This document shows, piece after piece, positions 1-11,280 of a stretch of DNA of 64,000 nucleotides; within the stretch, counting starts at the first letter, position 1, and each line of letters starts with the position of its first letter. Source of the DNA: Cladopsammia gracilis (lineage: Eukaryota; Cnidaria; Anthozoa; Scleractinia; Dendrophylliidae); NCBI GenBank assembly GCA_022457155.1, contig JAJGOT010000138.1, positions 462,501 to 526,500 of the forward strand. Direction: 5' to 3'. The translations under genes were made by a program, and so were the position numbers. The notes beneath the pieces were generated by a model, which saw only the letters and a program-made list of their open reading frames with translations, searched no databases and was not told the DNA's origin.

Positions 1-1880
1 TTTGCAGGAGGTTTTCTTTAAATTTAGAGTGATATCTTCAGCTAAATGGAAATCAAGATTTTCACCAATTGAGCTGAGATGCCCAAGGTCTCTATGAACT
101 GATGCACTCCTTTTGAGATGTTCGGGAATGGCTGAGATGATCTAGTAGTATTGCAAAAAGTTAGCTTTGATGTTGTATTTGTCATTGAGTTCTTGTGGTG
201 AAAGGTAATTGCCTTGATCATTCAGCAAATCTTGTATAAAAATAATATTCTTGTCTCGCCAGGACTTCCAATAAATAGATTTGTTTTCAATATTTATGTC
301 TCTGTTATTCCACAAAATAAATTCACGTTTCAATGGATCTTCGTAGTTCCTACGCAGTTGTTGAAAGTAATCAAAGAATTCTCGGTGTAATAGAGGGATT
401 TTCCTGTCTAGTTTCTCGACACTGTAATTACAGTTAAGTAGAAACAAGAGCCCGCCACATTTTTCAAAGTGGTAATTAGGGATTGCCGTCCAATGATCTT
501 TGGTGTTGCTTAAAAGTCTGCTTATCCAACTAAGACGTAACGCTTTAACGGTAATCGTGAAGCAAGGGAAACTTAAACCACCCTTGGATAACGGACGGAA
601 CAAAACCTGTCTTTTGATCTTATCAGTTTTATTTTTCCAAAGACAAGCAAATAGTTTCTTTTGCGTCTGTTGAATTACTGTTTCTGGAACGGAAAGCATG
701 GAAGCAGTGTAGATTAACTGAGATAAACCTAGAGATTTTGCCAGCAAGGTTCTTCCAAAGAGCGTTACGTCCCACGACAGCCATATATTAAGCTTCGTTT
801 CCATCTTCCTTATTTTGATATAAAAATTATTTTTGTCGTTACCAACTGCATCATGTGAGAGAGAGGTTCCAAGAAATTTAATGGGATCTTTTGGACACTT
901 AAATTCTAAAGGTTCTGTCTTATTTTTTCTCAAAGTACCAATCCACAGCGCCTTTGTTTTCTTTATGTTAGCTGCAAGCCGGACAGTACTCCAAATGAGT
1001 TCACTATGTTCATCGCATTTCTCAGTGACTTAGCATCTTGAGAAATAAGAGTGGTGTCATCTGCGAACTGTGAGATTTTTGCGTTTTTTCCATTCGGGAG
1101 TTCAATACCCTGGCAGGATTGATCTTGGCGTATTTTGAGGGCTAGCATTTCAACCGCTAAGACAAATAGAAGAGGACTCAAAGGGCACCCTTGTCATACA
1201 CCTTGGGAGACTTTAAAGTAATTAGTCATAAAACCCGCATTCATCACGCCGCTTTCGACGTTGTTATAGAGAATGGATATCCATTTCCTAATTATGTTTC
1301 GACTGAAGTTGTAAAGTTCGATACACTTGTGAATAAAATTCCACTCAATAGTGTCAAAGGCCTTGCGAAAATCAATAAAGAGTAGAATGCCTGGGAGGTT
1401 TTTAGCTTCTGTATATTCCATAATGTCATTTAAAAGCCGATCGTGTTGTCCAATAAATCTTCCCTTAATGTAAGCCCGTTTGATCAGAGTGAATGAGCGA
1501 AGAGAGTATTGTCTCAATTCTTTGGCCAATAGCTTTTGTCAAAATTTTATAATCAACGTTTAGGAGGGTTAATGGTCGCCAGTTAGACAACTGAATAAGG
1601 CAAGAATCGTCTTTTGGTATCAAACAAATAACTCCACGCCTCTGAGATATTGATAATTGTCCGTTCTTGAAAGCTTCATTATATGAATTGAGGAGGTGTA
1701 TGCCAATCAGATCAAAAGTTTCATAAAATTCTTTAGAAAAGCCATCCTCACCAGGGGATTTGTTGTTTTGAAATGATTTCAAAACATTTTTTAACTCATC
1801 AAGTGTCAGATTGGATTCAAGGGCCATTTATTCCTCAGGCGATAATTGAGGAGTGTCTATGTCCTCGCATTGCCATACAA
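1..1880 (-). pseudogene. L1/Tx1-like LINE reverse transcriptase, decayed
   Basis: Minus-strand pieces at 1465-1827, 1194-1529, 963-1181 and 142-933 form one non-LTR reverse transcriptase read right to left. Visible are the early RT block (NNKSPGEDGFSKEFY), the palm (FIDFRKAFDTIEW), the catalytic box FADDTTL and the downstream thumb (FLGTSLSH, then a W-rich region). The ORF is broken by frameshifts and by a stop at about 1191-1193, where GVRQGCP should read: a TGA replaces a likely CGA, a CpG-type change. Another stop (TAA) lies before 1827. The endonuclease half is absent; the RT ends near 1880, beside a gypsy terminal repeat. The window edge cuts the 3' side. Clade assignment is inferred from motif style. 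Confidence 0.85.
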
Positions 1881-1889
1881 TCAACCCAT

Positions 1890-1951
1890 ACACTCGTCAC
1901 GTGTCTTCATACATAATCTATAAAACAACCTCTCGAATTACAGTAATTCAA
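1890..1951 (-). repeat. Terminal direct repeat of gypsy relic, left copy
   Basis: About 62 bp shared with 6490-6551 in the same orientation with a few mismatches, containing CATACATAATCTATAAAACA. It flanks the gypsy relic and is best read as the remaining part of its LTR. Similarity stops abruptly on the outer side of the right copy, so that copy may be truncated. Confidence 0.55.
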
Positions 1952-2019
1952 TAAAAAAACCCAAATATAATCACATTGAACATTAACTGTCTTTAGAAAG
2001 TGTCATTTTAACCCTATGG

Positions 2020-3505
2020 TTAGTCCATGATAAAGTCATTGAATCTAGCAGGTCTTACAGGCACCCGCCCGCTGCGGGTTCTGTAAGCTGTGGCTGGGCA
2101 CGTTGCTGAGGTTCCTGTGGTTCTGCTCTCTGGCAGTGGCCCACTCTCCCACTGTTGGCCATCTGATGAAACCCCTTTCTCCGCATCTATTGCAGTAGTA
2201 GCTTCTTCAGTTACCTCCGGGACTGGCGACTCTGCAGGCGGTTCGATGTCCTCGATGTGTTCGTACTTTCGCAGGTGCCTTCGGTTTCTGATGTACACCG
2301 TCCCATCCGCTTGTACTTCATAGGACCGGGGACACACTTCCTTTACCACCTGTCCATCAGCCCAGTCTTTCTTTCCAAGGGTAAATGGCTGAAGTTTCAC
2401 CCTGTCTCCTTTATGCAGCTGTTCTAGGGTCTTGGCTCCCCTGTTGTAATAGTGTTGCTGCTTGGCTTGTTTCTTGAGAATGGTGTCCGTGATATTTTGA
2501 ACCACGTGAGGCTTCAGTAGGCTTGTGGAGACTGGAAGAAGGGTCTTTGTACTCCTGCGCATCATTCTTTGGGTTGGGCTCGTGTTGTATCCTTCCTGAG
2601 GCGTATTCCGGACGTTCAGGACGGTCAAATAGAAATCATTGCCGCTCACTCTTGCCATTCGCAGGGTTTTCTTGGCTTGCTTTACTGCTGATTCGGCCTT
2701 GCCGTTGGACTGAGGGTGATGCGGACTGGTGCACGTATGCTTGAACGTGTATGCTTGAGCGAAGACACGAAACTCTTCAGCAGTGAACTGTGACCCGTTA
2801 TCAGAGATTACTTCGTCTGGTATCCCGTATCTTGCAAAGTGGCCTTTCAGCTTCTTTATGACTGTTTCAAAAGTCGTGCTGTACAGGGGGTTTACCTCAA
2901 AGAAATCAGAGAAATAGTCTACTGTCACGAGGTAGTCTTTGTTCTCGAACTGAAAAAGGTCTGTGGCGACCTTTGCCCAAGGGCGATCAGGTACTTCGTG
3001 GCTTAGGAGGGGCTCCTTCTGTTGACGAGGGGCATAGGTCAGGCAAGTGTCACACCTGGAGATGTAGTCCTTCATCTCATTGTTCATATTGGGCCAGTAA
3101 ATGCTTTCTCATGCTCTTCTTAGAGTAGACTCTATTCCTTGGTGCGCTGGGTGTAGATCCTGGATTGTTTCCTTTCTTAGTGTGTGGGATAACCACCCTA
3201 TCTCTGCGGAGTATGAGACCTTCTTGCACTACTAACTCGTCTCGAAATTGGAAATAGGGTGTTACTGCCGCGGGCGAGCTGCTCTTGCTCTCAGGCCATC
3301 CGCATTGAATAGCCGCCTTCACGGCCTGGAGGACTTCGCCTTTGCTTGTCTCATTCCTTAATCTCGCCAACTTGTCTTCTGATGCTACCATCTGGTTGAT
3401 GTCCTCTATCTTTGGCATTTCTTTGAGCTCTTCCTCAAAGTCTGACCTGACCGCGTGTACTTCATCTCCGCTGAAGTGTCTGCTGAGCGTATCCGCCAGG
3501 TACAT
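2020..3505 (-). pseudogene. Gypsy relic integrase
   Basis: Two overlapping minus ORFs (3077-3505 and 2020-3087) encode the end of RNase H (YLADTLSR), the zinc-binding linker and the integrase. The core shows the first Asp in KVATDLFQF, the second in VISDNGSQF and the Glu in HPQSNGKAES. A basic C-terminal domain follows (RVKLQPFTLGKKDW, then RSYEVQ), with an acidic tail ending near 2020. The core is intact over about 355 codons, but a frameshift near 3085 separates it from upstream pol. The layout resembles the K02A2.6-like group of Ty3/gypsy elements (inference). Confidence 0.88.
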
Positions 3506-4437
3506 TTCAGATCCCTACTTGTAATGTATGTCAAGATCATAACGTTGAAGACACATGAACATCTTTTGGAGACGTCAGGGAGCCGTGGCCAGGAACTTTC
3601 CGAATATTGTCTCCAAAGGCTTGTGGTCCGAGTCCACAACAACTTTTCTTCTGTTCGTGTATTGGTGGAAACACTCTACACCAAAGACGATGGCCAATTG
3701 TTCCTTTTCAATCTGAGCATAGTTCGTTTCCGTAGATGTAAGAGCTCAGCTTGCATACGCAATTGGTTTTGTCTTGCAACAATGAAGCACCCAGGCCCTT
3801 CTCACTTGCATCACATTGGAGTACCAGTGGCTTGCTTGATTCATAGTATTTGAGTAGCGGCGAGCTTGACATAAGTTCCTTGATGTCGTCAAATGCCTGG
3901 TCATGAATGTCCGACCAGTAGAAATCATGGTCCTTTATGGTTAACTCGCGCAATGGTGCTGAGACGTCTGATAGCTTTGGCAGGAACTTTGCTAAGTAAT
4001 TGGTCATCCCCAGGATCCGTCTGATGCCTGCCTTGCACATCAGTTGGCTTGGTCAGATTGGTGATTGTGTCAACTTTGGAGGGGTCCGCCTTTACTTCGT
4101 TGGCAGTGAATAGATGACCAATGTACGGCATGGAGGTTTGCTTGAGGGCAATCTTTGTTTCGTTTAACTTGATTCCACGCTCGCAACACCGGGTAAGTAA
4201 GACCTCTAGCTTGGTGTCGTGGTCTTTTACTGCATCGACAACCGACTCCCCGTTGCCAATGATAAGGAGGTCGTCTGCTACGGTCCTGACTCCGCCAAGT
4301 CCCTTAATGTTTTGGTCTAGGCGGTGCTGGAAAATTTCTCCTGCGGGAGAAAAACTGAAAGGCATTCTGGTCCACATATAGCGACCAAAGGGAGTATTGA
4401 AGGTGCTCAGAATAGACGAGTGTTGGTCCAGCTTAAC
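3406..4437 (-). pseudogene. Gypsy relic RT C-terminal half and RNase H
   Basis: ORFs at 3925-4377 and 3708-4040 give the RT palm and thumb and the RNase H start. The catalytic box reads VADDLLI rather than the usual YxDD. The thumb motif (MPYIGHLFT) and connection (GMTNYLAKFLPKLSDV) follow, then RNase H with LQCDASEKGLGASLLQ. The RT is cut from its N-terminal half by a TAG at about 4436, immediately after NGYW, where a Gln codon is expected. At least one frameshift lies near 4035, and the RNase H reading switches again near 3700-3640. Confidence 0.85.
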
Positions 4438-5511
4438 CTACCAGTAACCGTTCTTACAGTCCAGCTTAGTGAACACTTTTGCATTTGCTAGGTCTGGAAG
4501 GACTTCTTCAATCATCGGGATTGGGTAATGGCGTCGCTTTAAAGCCTTGTTCAGTGGCTGTGGGTCAAGGCAGAGTCGTATCTTGCCGTTGTTCTTCTTG
4601 TTCACTACTATTGCGCTCACCCAGTCTGTCGCTTGAGTGACTTTCTCGACTACTCCTTGTTGCTCGAGCTCTGCTAGATGGTCTTTCAGGGGAACTTTGA
4701 GAGCTTCAGGTATCCTTGCAGGTGGGATCTGGACTGGTGTAATCATCTCATCCACTTCTAGGTGTAGTGGTTCACCAAGTTCTCCTAGTCCTTGAAATAC
4801 GTCAGCATACTTGGTCCGTATTTCTTCCTCTGATAAGCCAATCGCACTCTGGGTCTGCACCACATGGACCTCATTCGCCCCAGGCAGCATATTTTCATGA
4901 TTAACTTGGATTAGATTCATCTGTTGAGCCGCTCTGCTTCCAAGGAGATTGATGTCCGCATCTTTATCTTCAACTAAAACAAAGTCCACCTTATACTTCT
5001 GGCTATTTTGTGGGTTTGTTAGCTGTACGCGGCATTTTCCGACTGGCTTTAGCGGTGAGGAATTGTACATCTTTAGTACTTGGTTCGTCGCTGTGACGTT
5101 ATTTTCATACTTAGTGCCACGCAGTTCACCAGACCAGATCATGTTACAGGTCACCCCAGTGTCCACTTGGAAGATCGTCTCAGAGCCACCCTTGATTTTC
5201 ATTGTCGCATGAATTTTCGACCTCAATTGCTTGCTCTGAACAACCAGGACTTCCTCTGCGGCTTCTGGGGATAGGTCCAGTGTTATGATGGAATCGCCGG
5301 AATCGTCATCTGATAGCTGTTGAGATTGCGTTACGATGTTCACTGACGCGTCTCTGGCTGGAATTTCTCTGTAAACAGACTTGGGAGAAATGATTCCGAC
5401 GGCCACATTTCTTGCATGTTTGTCCATACGCTGGGCAATCTCCTCGTCTGTGACTTCCCCCACAATAATGACAAGAGCGGATTGTTTCTCTTTCTCTTCG
5501 TGATTTTTCAT
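4438..5511 (-). pseudogene. Gypsy relic protease and RT N-terminal half
   Basis: A 357-codon minus ORF carries a retropepsin-type protease (active site VDTGVTCNMI), a linker and the RT fingers. RT landmarks are ARIPEALKVPLKDHL, KKNNGKIRLCLDPQPLN and FTKLDCKNGYW. The frame is open but ends at the nonsense codon before the catalytic palm. Upstream, the gag zinc-knuckle frame overlaps it (5306-5521), fitting gag-pol frameshift expression or a mutation. Confidence 0.85.
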
Positions 5512-5789
5512 TATTTTTCATTATTCGTTCTCTTGGTCTTCAGTGTATTAATATCTTCATCTGTTCCAGATGTTGCTGCTTTGTTCTTGAGCTCTTTAAG
5601 AGGCATACTGGTCGTTTCACCGCTTCTTCCAATGTCTACAGCACGTGAGAGGCTAAGCTTCTTTTCTTGCAACAATTTCTTTCGAATCGACTCGTCCCTA
5701 ATTCCTAGGACCAGCTGATCCCTGATAAGCGAATCTTGTAGACAACTGCAGAAATTGCATGTCTGAGCGAGCTTTCGCAATACCGTCAC
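5306..5789 (-). pseudogene. Gypsy relic gag C-terminal half with zinc knuckles
   Basis: Minus ORFs 5511-5789 and 5306-5521 encode the rear of a Ty3-type gag. The body motif LIRDQLVLGIRDESIRKKLL is diagnostic of retrotransposon gag. Two knuckles follow: CHYCGGSHRRGDC (C-x2-C-x4-H-x4-C) and CKKCGRRNHFSQVC. The upstream half lies at 6176-6449, beyond an inserted MITE. Confidence 0.8.
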
Positions 5790-5905
5790 ATGTTGATCAA
5801 TACTTTCGTTTTCTTCTTGTTTTCTTCGATTAAAGATGAACCTCTCATAGGTTTCGTTCGTTTTCCCGATGCATAACTCTTCAAATTTTTCGACTACCTT
5901 GCTAA

Positions 5906-6172
5906 GGGATGGACCATTAGAAAAGTGATGGGGGGTGGGGCAAAAGCAAAAAAAAAAAATTCCCAGTTAATTATTAAGAAAAAAAAATATTCCCACGCAT
6001 TATCGCAAAAAAAAAATCTGCCCAAGGAAAATTAAAAAATAAAGTATTAAAAAAAATATATTCCATCCATCGAGTGAAAAAAAAAAAAATTTCCACCTTA
6101 GGTGGACAAAAAAAAATTTCTTGCCTCTCCCAAAGTTCCCACCCCCCCATCACTTTTCTAATGGTCCATCCC
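5906..6172. mobile_element. 267-bp MITE with TAA target duplication (PIF/Harbinger-like)
   Basis: Near-perfect inverted repeats of about 35 bp lie at 5906-5940 and 6138-6172, starting GGGATGGACC and ending GGTCCATCCC. They differ by one G in a homopolymer. The interior is A-rich low complexity without an ORF. A TAA triplet flanks both ends (5903-5905 and 6173-6175), matching the 3-bp TWA duplications of PIF/Harbinger elements. The MITE sits inside the gypsy gag, and removing it with one TAA joins the two gag halves in one frame. Superfamily is inferred from TSD and terminal Gs only. Confidence 0.85.
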
Positions 6173-6175
6173 TAA

Positions 6176-6449
6176 GTACTTGACGGTCGGTTTCTGGTAT
6201 GAAATCCATTCAGTCGAATATTTCCATTGCATCTTCTCCTATTACCGAGAGAAGCATTGCTGTCTTGAATTTTTCATCGAAACGCTCAAGTCTGGCCACA
6301 ATCAAGTAGTTGTCCCAGGTTCGTTTGAATCGTTTCCAGTTTGTAGCAAGGTTTCCGTCAGTCTTGAGAGGCTGAGGCGGTTTTAAACTGGATGGCAGGA
6401 TTGGCATTGCTGCAGCCATGTTGTTGTATTCTCCAGGTGCTTGAATCAA
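6176..6449 (-). pseudogene. Gypsy relic gag N-terminal half
   Basis: Minus ORF 6210-6449 starts a gag with the motif NWKRFKRTWDNYLIV, typical of Ty3/gypsy capsid N-terminal regions. A TGA near 6210 interrupts the frame (FD, stop, MDF), probably from GGA. Downstream codons continue to the MITE. The likely start is about 50 nt inside the presumed primer-binding site. Confidence 0.75.
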
Positions 6450-6489
6450 TATTTCTGAAACCGGTGGTTGTTCCGTGCTGCCACTTGCT

Positions 6490-6551
6490 CACTCGTCACT
6501 TGTCTACATACATAATCTATAAAACAACCTCTCGAATTACAGTAAATCAAC
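6490..6551 (-). repeat. Terminal direct repeat of gypsy relic, right copy
   Basis: Partner of the 1890-1951 repeat. On the minus strand, TGGCAGCACGGAAC follows about 5 nt inside it (about 6470-6483). This has the TGG start of a tRNA-primed primer-binding site and supports reading the repeat as the 3' end of the 5' LTR. The primer tRNA was not identified. Confidence 0.5.
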
Positions 6552-6759
6552 ACATATCGTGACACATTTCAACTCTTTATTCTTCTTGATATTACAAGTA
6601 GTAAAGGGCTAAAGAAAACCAGCATAAGGAACTGTAAACCTATGCAATTGATAAATAAATTACTTGTGTGGTTCAAAGTATTAAGAAACAAACATTTCCA
6701 TAATGTAGCATTGTTCTGCTCATATCTTGAACTGTATAACAAATAACAAAATTTAATGG

Positions 6760-7238
6760 CTAAAGGAACTGTAAACCTGTGTGTTTACTGATTACACAAT
6801 AGCATGACAGTCTCAGCTGCGGATGACATTTCCCCCTTTGGACACTTTGCTCAATAAAATTTGTGAGCATGTCACCACAAATGCAACACTTGTCATCCTC
6901 AATTTGGGCCTTTTGCAAGCCACAGGAACAATAGCTATTATCCCTCTTTGGAATGTAAACATCGTTACTAGCTTTGTACTGACATGTGGTAAGCCCATTA
7001 TCTGGTAACCAAATGAGCATCAAAAACTCATGCTGAAAAATATCAAACCATTGGTTTTTAGATGAGCTGTTCTCTGACAGTTTCTTGAGGACAATATGTT
7101 TTGCCTCTCTCCCCTCCATGGTCACTGTACCTAGTCCCTGGAGATATTTCTGGAACAGCTGTTCTGCATGCTGAGGGACAACATGCCCAAGTGTCCAAAC
7201 TGTTGGTGTGACTACAGAGGGGAGAAACAAAGCATTTG
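6760..7238 (-). pseudogene. DDE-transposase-like gene, C-terminal segment
   Basis: Last segment of a long minus-strand gene whose other parts are at 11351-11632 and 14732-17268. The strongest landmark is MEGREAKH (Glu codons at 7114-7116 and 7105-7107), preceded by VVPQHAEQLFQKY. The order H-V-P, about 20 residues, then S/M-E-G-x-E is reminiscent of the RAG1/Transib block that carries the third catalytic acidic residue. A Cys-rich tail follows (CSCGL, then CCICGDM), a possible zinc finger. The gene ends near 6760 with an A/T-rich 3' flank of about 200 bp. The relation to RAG1/Transib is motif-level inference only. Confidence 0.5.
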
Positions 7239-7291
7239 TGACCCTCCATACGAAAACACGTCTTATCAAACATTGTAATTTAGTGAAACTG

Positions 7292-7440
7292 GGTTTCAAA
7301 CCCCCTGAAACCGGGTCTCCAAAGGGTTTCCAAATGGTTTCCAAAGGGTTTCCAAAGGGTTTCTAAGGCGTTTCCAAAGGGTTTCCAAAGGGTTTCTAAA
7401 GCGTTTCTAAAGTGTCTAAGCGCTTCCGAAAGGGTTTGCA
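7292..7440. repeat. Left subterminal array of GGGTTTCCAAA units
   Basis: About a dozen degenerate 11-bp units lie just inside the left TIR of the 4.1-kb element. A motif GGGTTTCAAACCC, itself palindromic, starts the array and recurs near the right end. Confidence 0.85.
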
Positions 7441-7659
7441 AACTCGTCGTACCGTTTAATCAGCCTTGCTTTTGTATCATATCATTGAAAGCTGTAACTA
7501 AGAAGACGTAATGAAAATTACCTGCAACATGTTGTTCCAACTAATTTCTGTGTAAAAATATCGAAGCCCATTTATGTTCACGTCAGCGTTAAAACTTTAA
7601 AAAATCGCGGCGTGTTCTCTTTCGGACAGATGAAACTCACGCAAGATCATAAAATTTAC

Positions 7660-7745
7660 GGCCGGGTGAGCGCGAACGCATCAGGTTTCTGAATTAATTT
7701 GTGAGCCGAAAAATATTTTTAGCATGCTATTTTGATGTTTATACT
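7660..7745 (+). repeat. Internal direct repeat of the 4.1-kb element, copy 1
   Basis: About 85 bp beginning GGCCGGGTGAGCGCGAACGC recurs at 8282-8370 with roughly 85 percent identity. A shared TTTTGATGTTTA marks the end. It is an old internal duplication about 620 bp apart, with no coding capacity. Confidence 0.75.
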
Positions 7746-8281
7746 CTAAATTGAAATTGCTACCTTAAAGAAAAAAATGCATCAGCTACATTCCTGGTTG
7801 CGAAATTTAATGATAATCTGAAGATAATAATCCCAGGACTGGTGTACTCTGTTTTCTCTGGTTTGCGTGACCGTAACCTAAACACACCATGGCGTGTTCG
7901 ACAAAAGTGGTTCGATTCTGAACCGAGATACAACGTTCATAAATAGCTGCTTGCAAATTGGTTCGAATAGAGACGTTGTGATTTTGATTGCAGCGATATT
8001 TTTTTACAGCCTTTGATTTTTGACCTTTTTACAAAATTTTCTTTTCAACTCCGTATCTTTTGTTTACTATATTACAGTAAACCGGAATAGTCAATAAAAT
8101 GAACTAGCCCGCCTCCGCTGCGCGTACCTTATGGTTTATAATGAAAACTTCTAAACAAATTGCCCCTAATGGCGATACAAGCCAGAAAAATGTAACAAGC
8201 ATAATCTACAGTTCTTCGAAATCTGTTAAAAACTGTTTCTAAACCCGCCGTTTTCAAACTTATGCAAAATCGAAAAATTAT

Positions 8282-8370
8282 CGGCCGGATGAGCGCGAAC
8301 GCATGAAGTTTAAGGATTAATTTGTGGGCCGAAAAATATTTTTTGGCACGCTATTTTGATGTTTACTCAA
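8282..8370 (+). repeat. Internal direct repeat of the 4.1-kb element, copy 2
   Basis: Second copy of the 7660-7745 block, with GGCCGGATGAGCGCGAACGC at its start. The rest of 7450-10276 is A/T-rich and shows no ORF or structured RNA that I can recognise. Confidence 0.75.
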
Positions 8371-10276
8371 ATCAAAACTGACTTGTGAAATGAAAAAGCC
8401 TAGTTATTCGCGGGCGGTCACGTTACGAACTTTGTAATATGCGTTGTTTACAAACACCTCATGAATTAAGTTTTCAGTTTTTTTTGCTCCTTGGCCATCA
8501 TCACTTTCATAACATTCGATTATGATACACGTTTTATTCAAGACCTAAGTTTTATTCAACAAGTTTGCCGAAAATGTTTCAATGTTTGACCGTATGCAAA
8601 TATTCGATTTGAGCGCTTTTTCAAGTCCAAAGATATCTCCCGTGGGAATACGCTGTCGGCTCATTCCTTAAGTCTGAGATTATTTCCCGCTGGAAAAAAG
8701 CGGGAGAACTTTGCTCTTTCACAACCCTCATCTTCATTCCACTATGTTCCTTTTTCTGCGAAAAATCATTTGATAAGATACACGTTATTCACGTGATGAA
8801 TTTATTTGTCGGTGAAAGTAAAAACGCAAAGAAACGAAATTTGATACTCGTGCCTTTCTGACTACGTGACATGACTTGTGATTTAAGCGTGCGACGAAGA
8901 ATTTGAAAGAAAGCAAGATTTGTCACATGCCGAAAAAACTCACAAGTTCAAAGCTACTGATATCATAATTTATTTTTTTCTGAAGCATTTCAGCGGTCCG
9001 GAATCCTAAATCCTTAAATCTGATTGGCTAATCGCACGCTTTCCCGCGCTTTCAGCCGGTCCAACTGGTCCAGCTTTTTACGATACGGACCGGGGTTACA
9101 GACCGGGTTTGCCGGTTGTACTTTCGCGATTGCAATTGGGTCCAATTGATGACACTGAATTGATTTTCTGTTGATGAACTGCTTATATCATTGAATTTTG
9201 TCGTAAATTATGAACCCAGACGAAAGCTAGCAAAGCGAAAGTGAAGTTTTATTGGCCAGATCTAATATTTAACGACACAAACAAAGAAAACAATGAAGAA
9301 AACCGGCAAAGTTTCATCATAGCTGACATCGGCTGACATACAAAGACCAGACAACACGCTGAAGATCTTAACTACGCTTAAACCAGGCACAAAAAGACTC
9401 AATGAAGAAAGACAGAACAAACTAAATGGAAGGAGAAATCAGCCGTAAAAATAAAGGCCAATTTTATTCCTCGAAAAGGCGAGTACAAGTTTCGATTTTA
9501 TAATTTATTGATTTTGTAATTTTGGGGTTTGTTGTTTTTTACAAAGCGGCATTTGTGGCAAAACATTACTATATTAAATAAGATGCAATCTAGCGCTTTT
9601 TTACAAAGGTTTTGACTCCATTCAGTTTAAGTGTTCTTATTTTTCTGGTTGTGTTTTTTCTCCTAATAGAGATTCTGTGAATTTTTTATTAAAAAGTCTT
9701 TTGTCATTCTAGTCTTGTACTAGGTTTGGTGTCAATAATTTACACGCCATTTAGCGATCGGATTTTACGAGATAATTTGTACTTTCACTACATTGATAGG
9801 TTCATTATGCTCTTATTTCTCGGTTTTTACCTTCTTTTATCTAAATTCTATAAGTTTTCGTTCAAGAAAACATGATTTTTAAATTAGAATAGCTCAGTTT
9901 AAGCTTTCGCCTCGCTATAAATAAATTACGCTCGACTTTTCTTTGTAATAGAAAAATTTGAAAAGTTTTTAAAGTTATAATTCAGCTTTCCACGGCTTCG
10001 CTGTAGGCAAGAACATTTCTCTATCCTCACCGGAGGCAAACACAAGAGCCGTTTATTCTACCAAAGGACATAAACTGATAGCAATGAGTTCACTTTGCAC
10101 ATTAAGTTTTTTTTGTTTATGAATGGAAAGTTGTGAAGATTACCGAGTTAATTTAGGTTTTGCGCGCGTTCTGTCAGTTTAGATGTACGCGGCGCGTAAG
10201 AAACATTTCTTGGAAAGCTGTACATGAATGATTTTCACAGCGAATCGCAGAATTAAAGTAGGAAAAAAATAAATAA

Positions 10277-10419
10277 GTTATTTACCGGCCTAGGTCGGTC
10301 CGTATAGGAAAAAACTGTGCCCGAGGTCTTGAGTACGGCCCGAGGCCATAGGCCTCGGGCCGTACTCAAGACCTCGGGCACAGTTTTTTCCTATACGGAC
10401 CTCCCGGCCGGTAAATAAC
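10277..10419. repeat. 143-bp foldback element (near-perfect hairpin)
   Basis: Inverted arms of 51 bp (10297-10347 and 10351-10401) pair perfectly around a 3-nt loop ATA, with CCGAGGC at the loop. The outermost 14 bp, GTTATTTACCGGCC and its complement, also pair but in shifted register. GC content is far above the surroundings. It looks like a small foldback MITE nested in the 4.1-kb element. Confidence 0.85.
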
Positions 10420-11183
10420 ATATATTAATGACTACCTTCAAAGGCAGAGTATTTTACTGTTTCAATTGCGACTTTATATGCGTTGTGGAATCCACGATAT
10501 TCAATGCAAAACAATGCGGCCACGCCGACAAATTGGCGGCCGCTTCTATGTTTACTAAAATGAAAATTTGTTCGCAATAAAGTAAACGAAAAATACTCGG
10601 CACATCGTGGAAATTTTCATCACTACAGATTGTGCTTTTACCTCCAAAGATAAATAATAGTGGGAAAAGCGTCACCTACTCCGAATGGCAGTGTTATAAT
10701 CTATGACGAGTGAGATGTTTATAAAGTCATTGCGGTACGCATTGTCGAAATGGTTGCATGGCAAGCGAACGCAGACGATTCATACGGCTGTTGTTTCTCT
10801 CCGGCGAAAACAAATTGATTTGTTTTACTCTCAAAAGACTTAGATTTTCAATATGGTGTTAGCGGTTTTGGTTGTTTACGTTTGCAACATAATCAAATGC
10901 ATCGATAGCGCAAGTATTTTAACAGAAAGTGAAACCATTCAAATGAATTAACAACAGCCCTAATTTAAAAGACGAAAAATGTAGGAAGCAACGCCGACTT
11001 TCTCTTTCAGTGGTCGCACAGTGATTTAAAGCGCGTAGCTTGAAAAATCTTTTGTTTCATTTTACTATTCAAATAGCCACGAAAACACCTGAGAGTATTT
11101 GCAAGGATTGTTAAAGTGTTAGCAAAGCGAAATATACACAGTAACGTTGTTTCAAAGCGAACAAAGAAAAAAGATTTTTACAA

Positions 11184-11280
11184 AGCGTTTCCAAAGGGTT
11201 TCCAAAGGGTTTCCAACGGGTTTCCAAAGGGTTTCCAACGGGTTTCAAACCCTCCGAAACCGGGTTTCCAAAGGGTTTCT
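11184..11280. repeat. Right subterminal array of GGGTTTCCAAA units
   Basis: Counterpart of the left array inside the right TIR, in direct (not inverted) orientation relative to it. It includes the block GGGTTTCAAACCC followed by GAAACCGGGT, shared with 7292-7330. Confidence 0.85.

Noticed and set aside
7292..7440. Regular short repeats resembling a CRISPR array
   Set aside because: Units are contiguous 11-mers without spacers, sit just inside a transposon TIR and recur at the other end; the DNA is eukaryotic.
10454..10675. 73-codon ORF in the 4.1-kb element as its transposase
   Set aside because: Too short, no motif, A/T-rich composition; consistent with a chance ORF.
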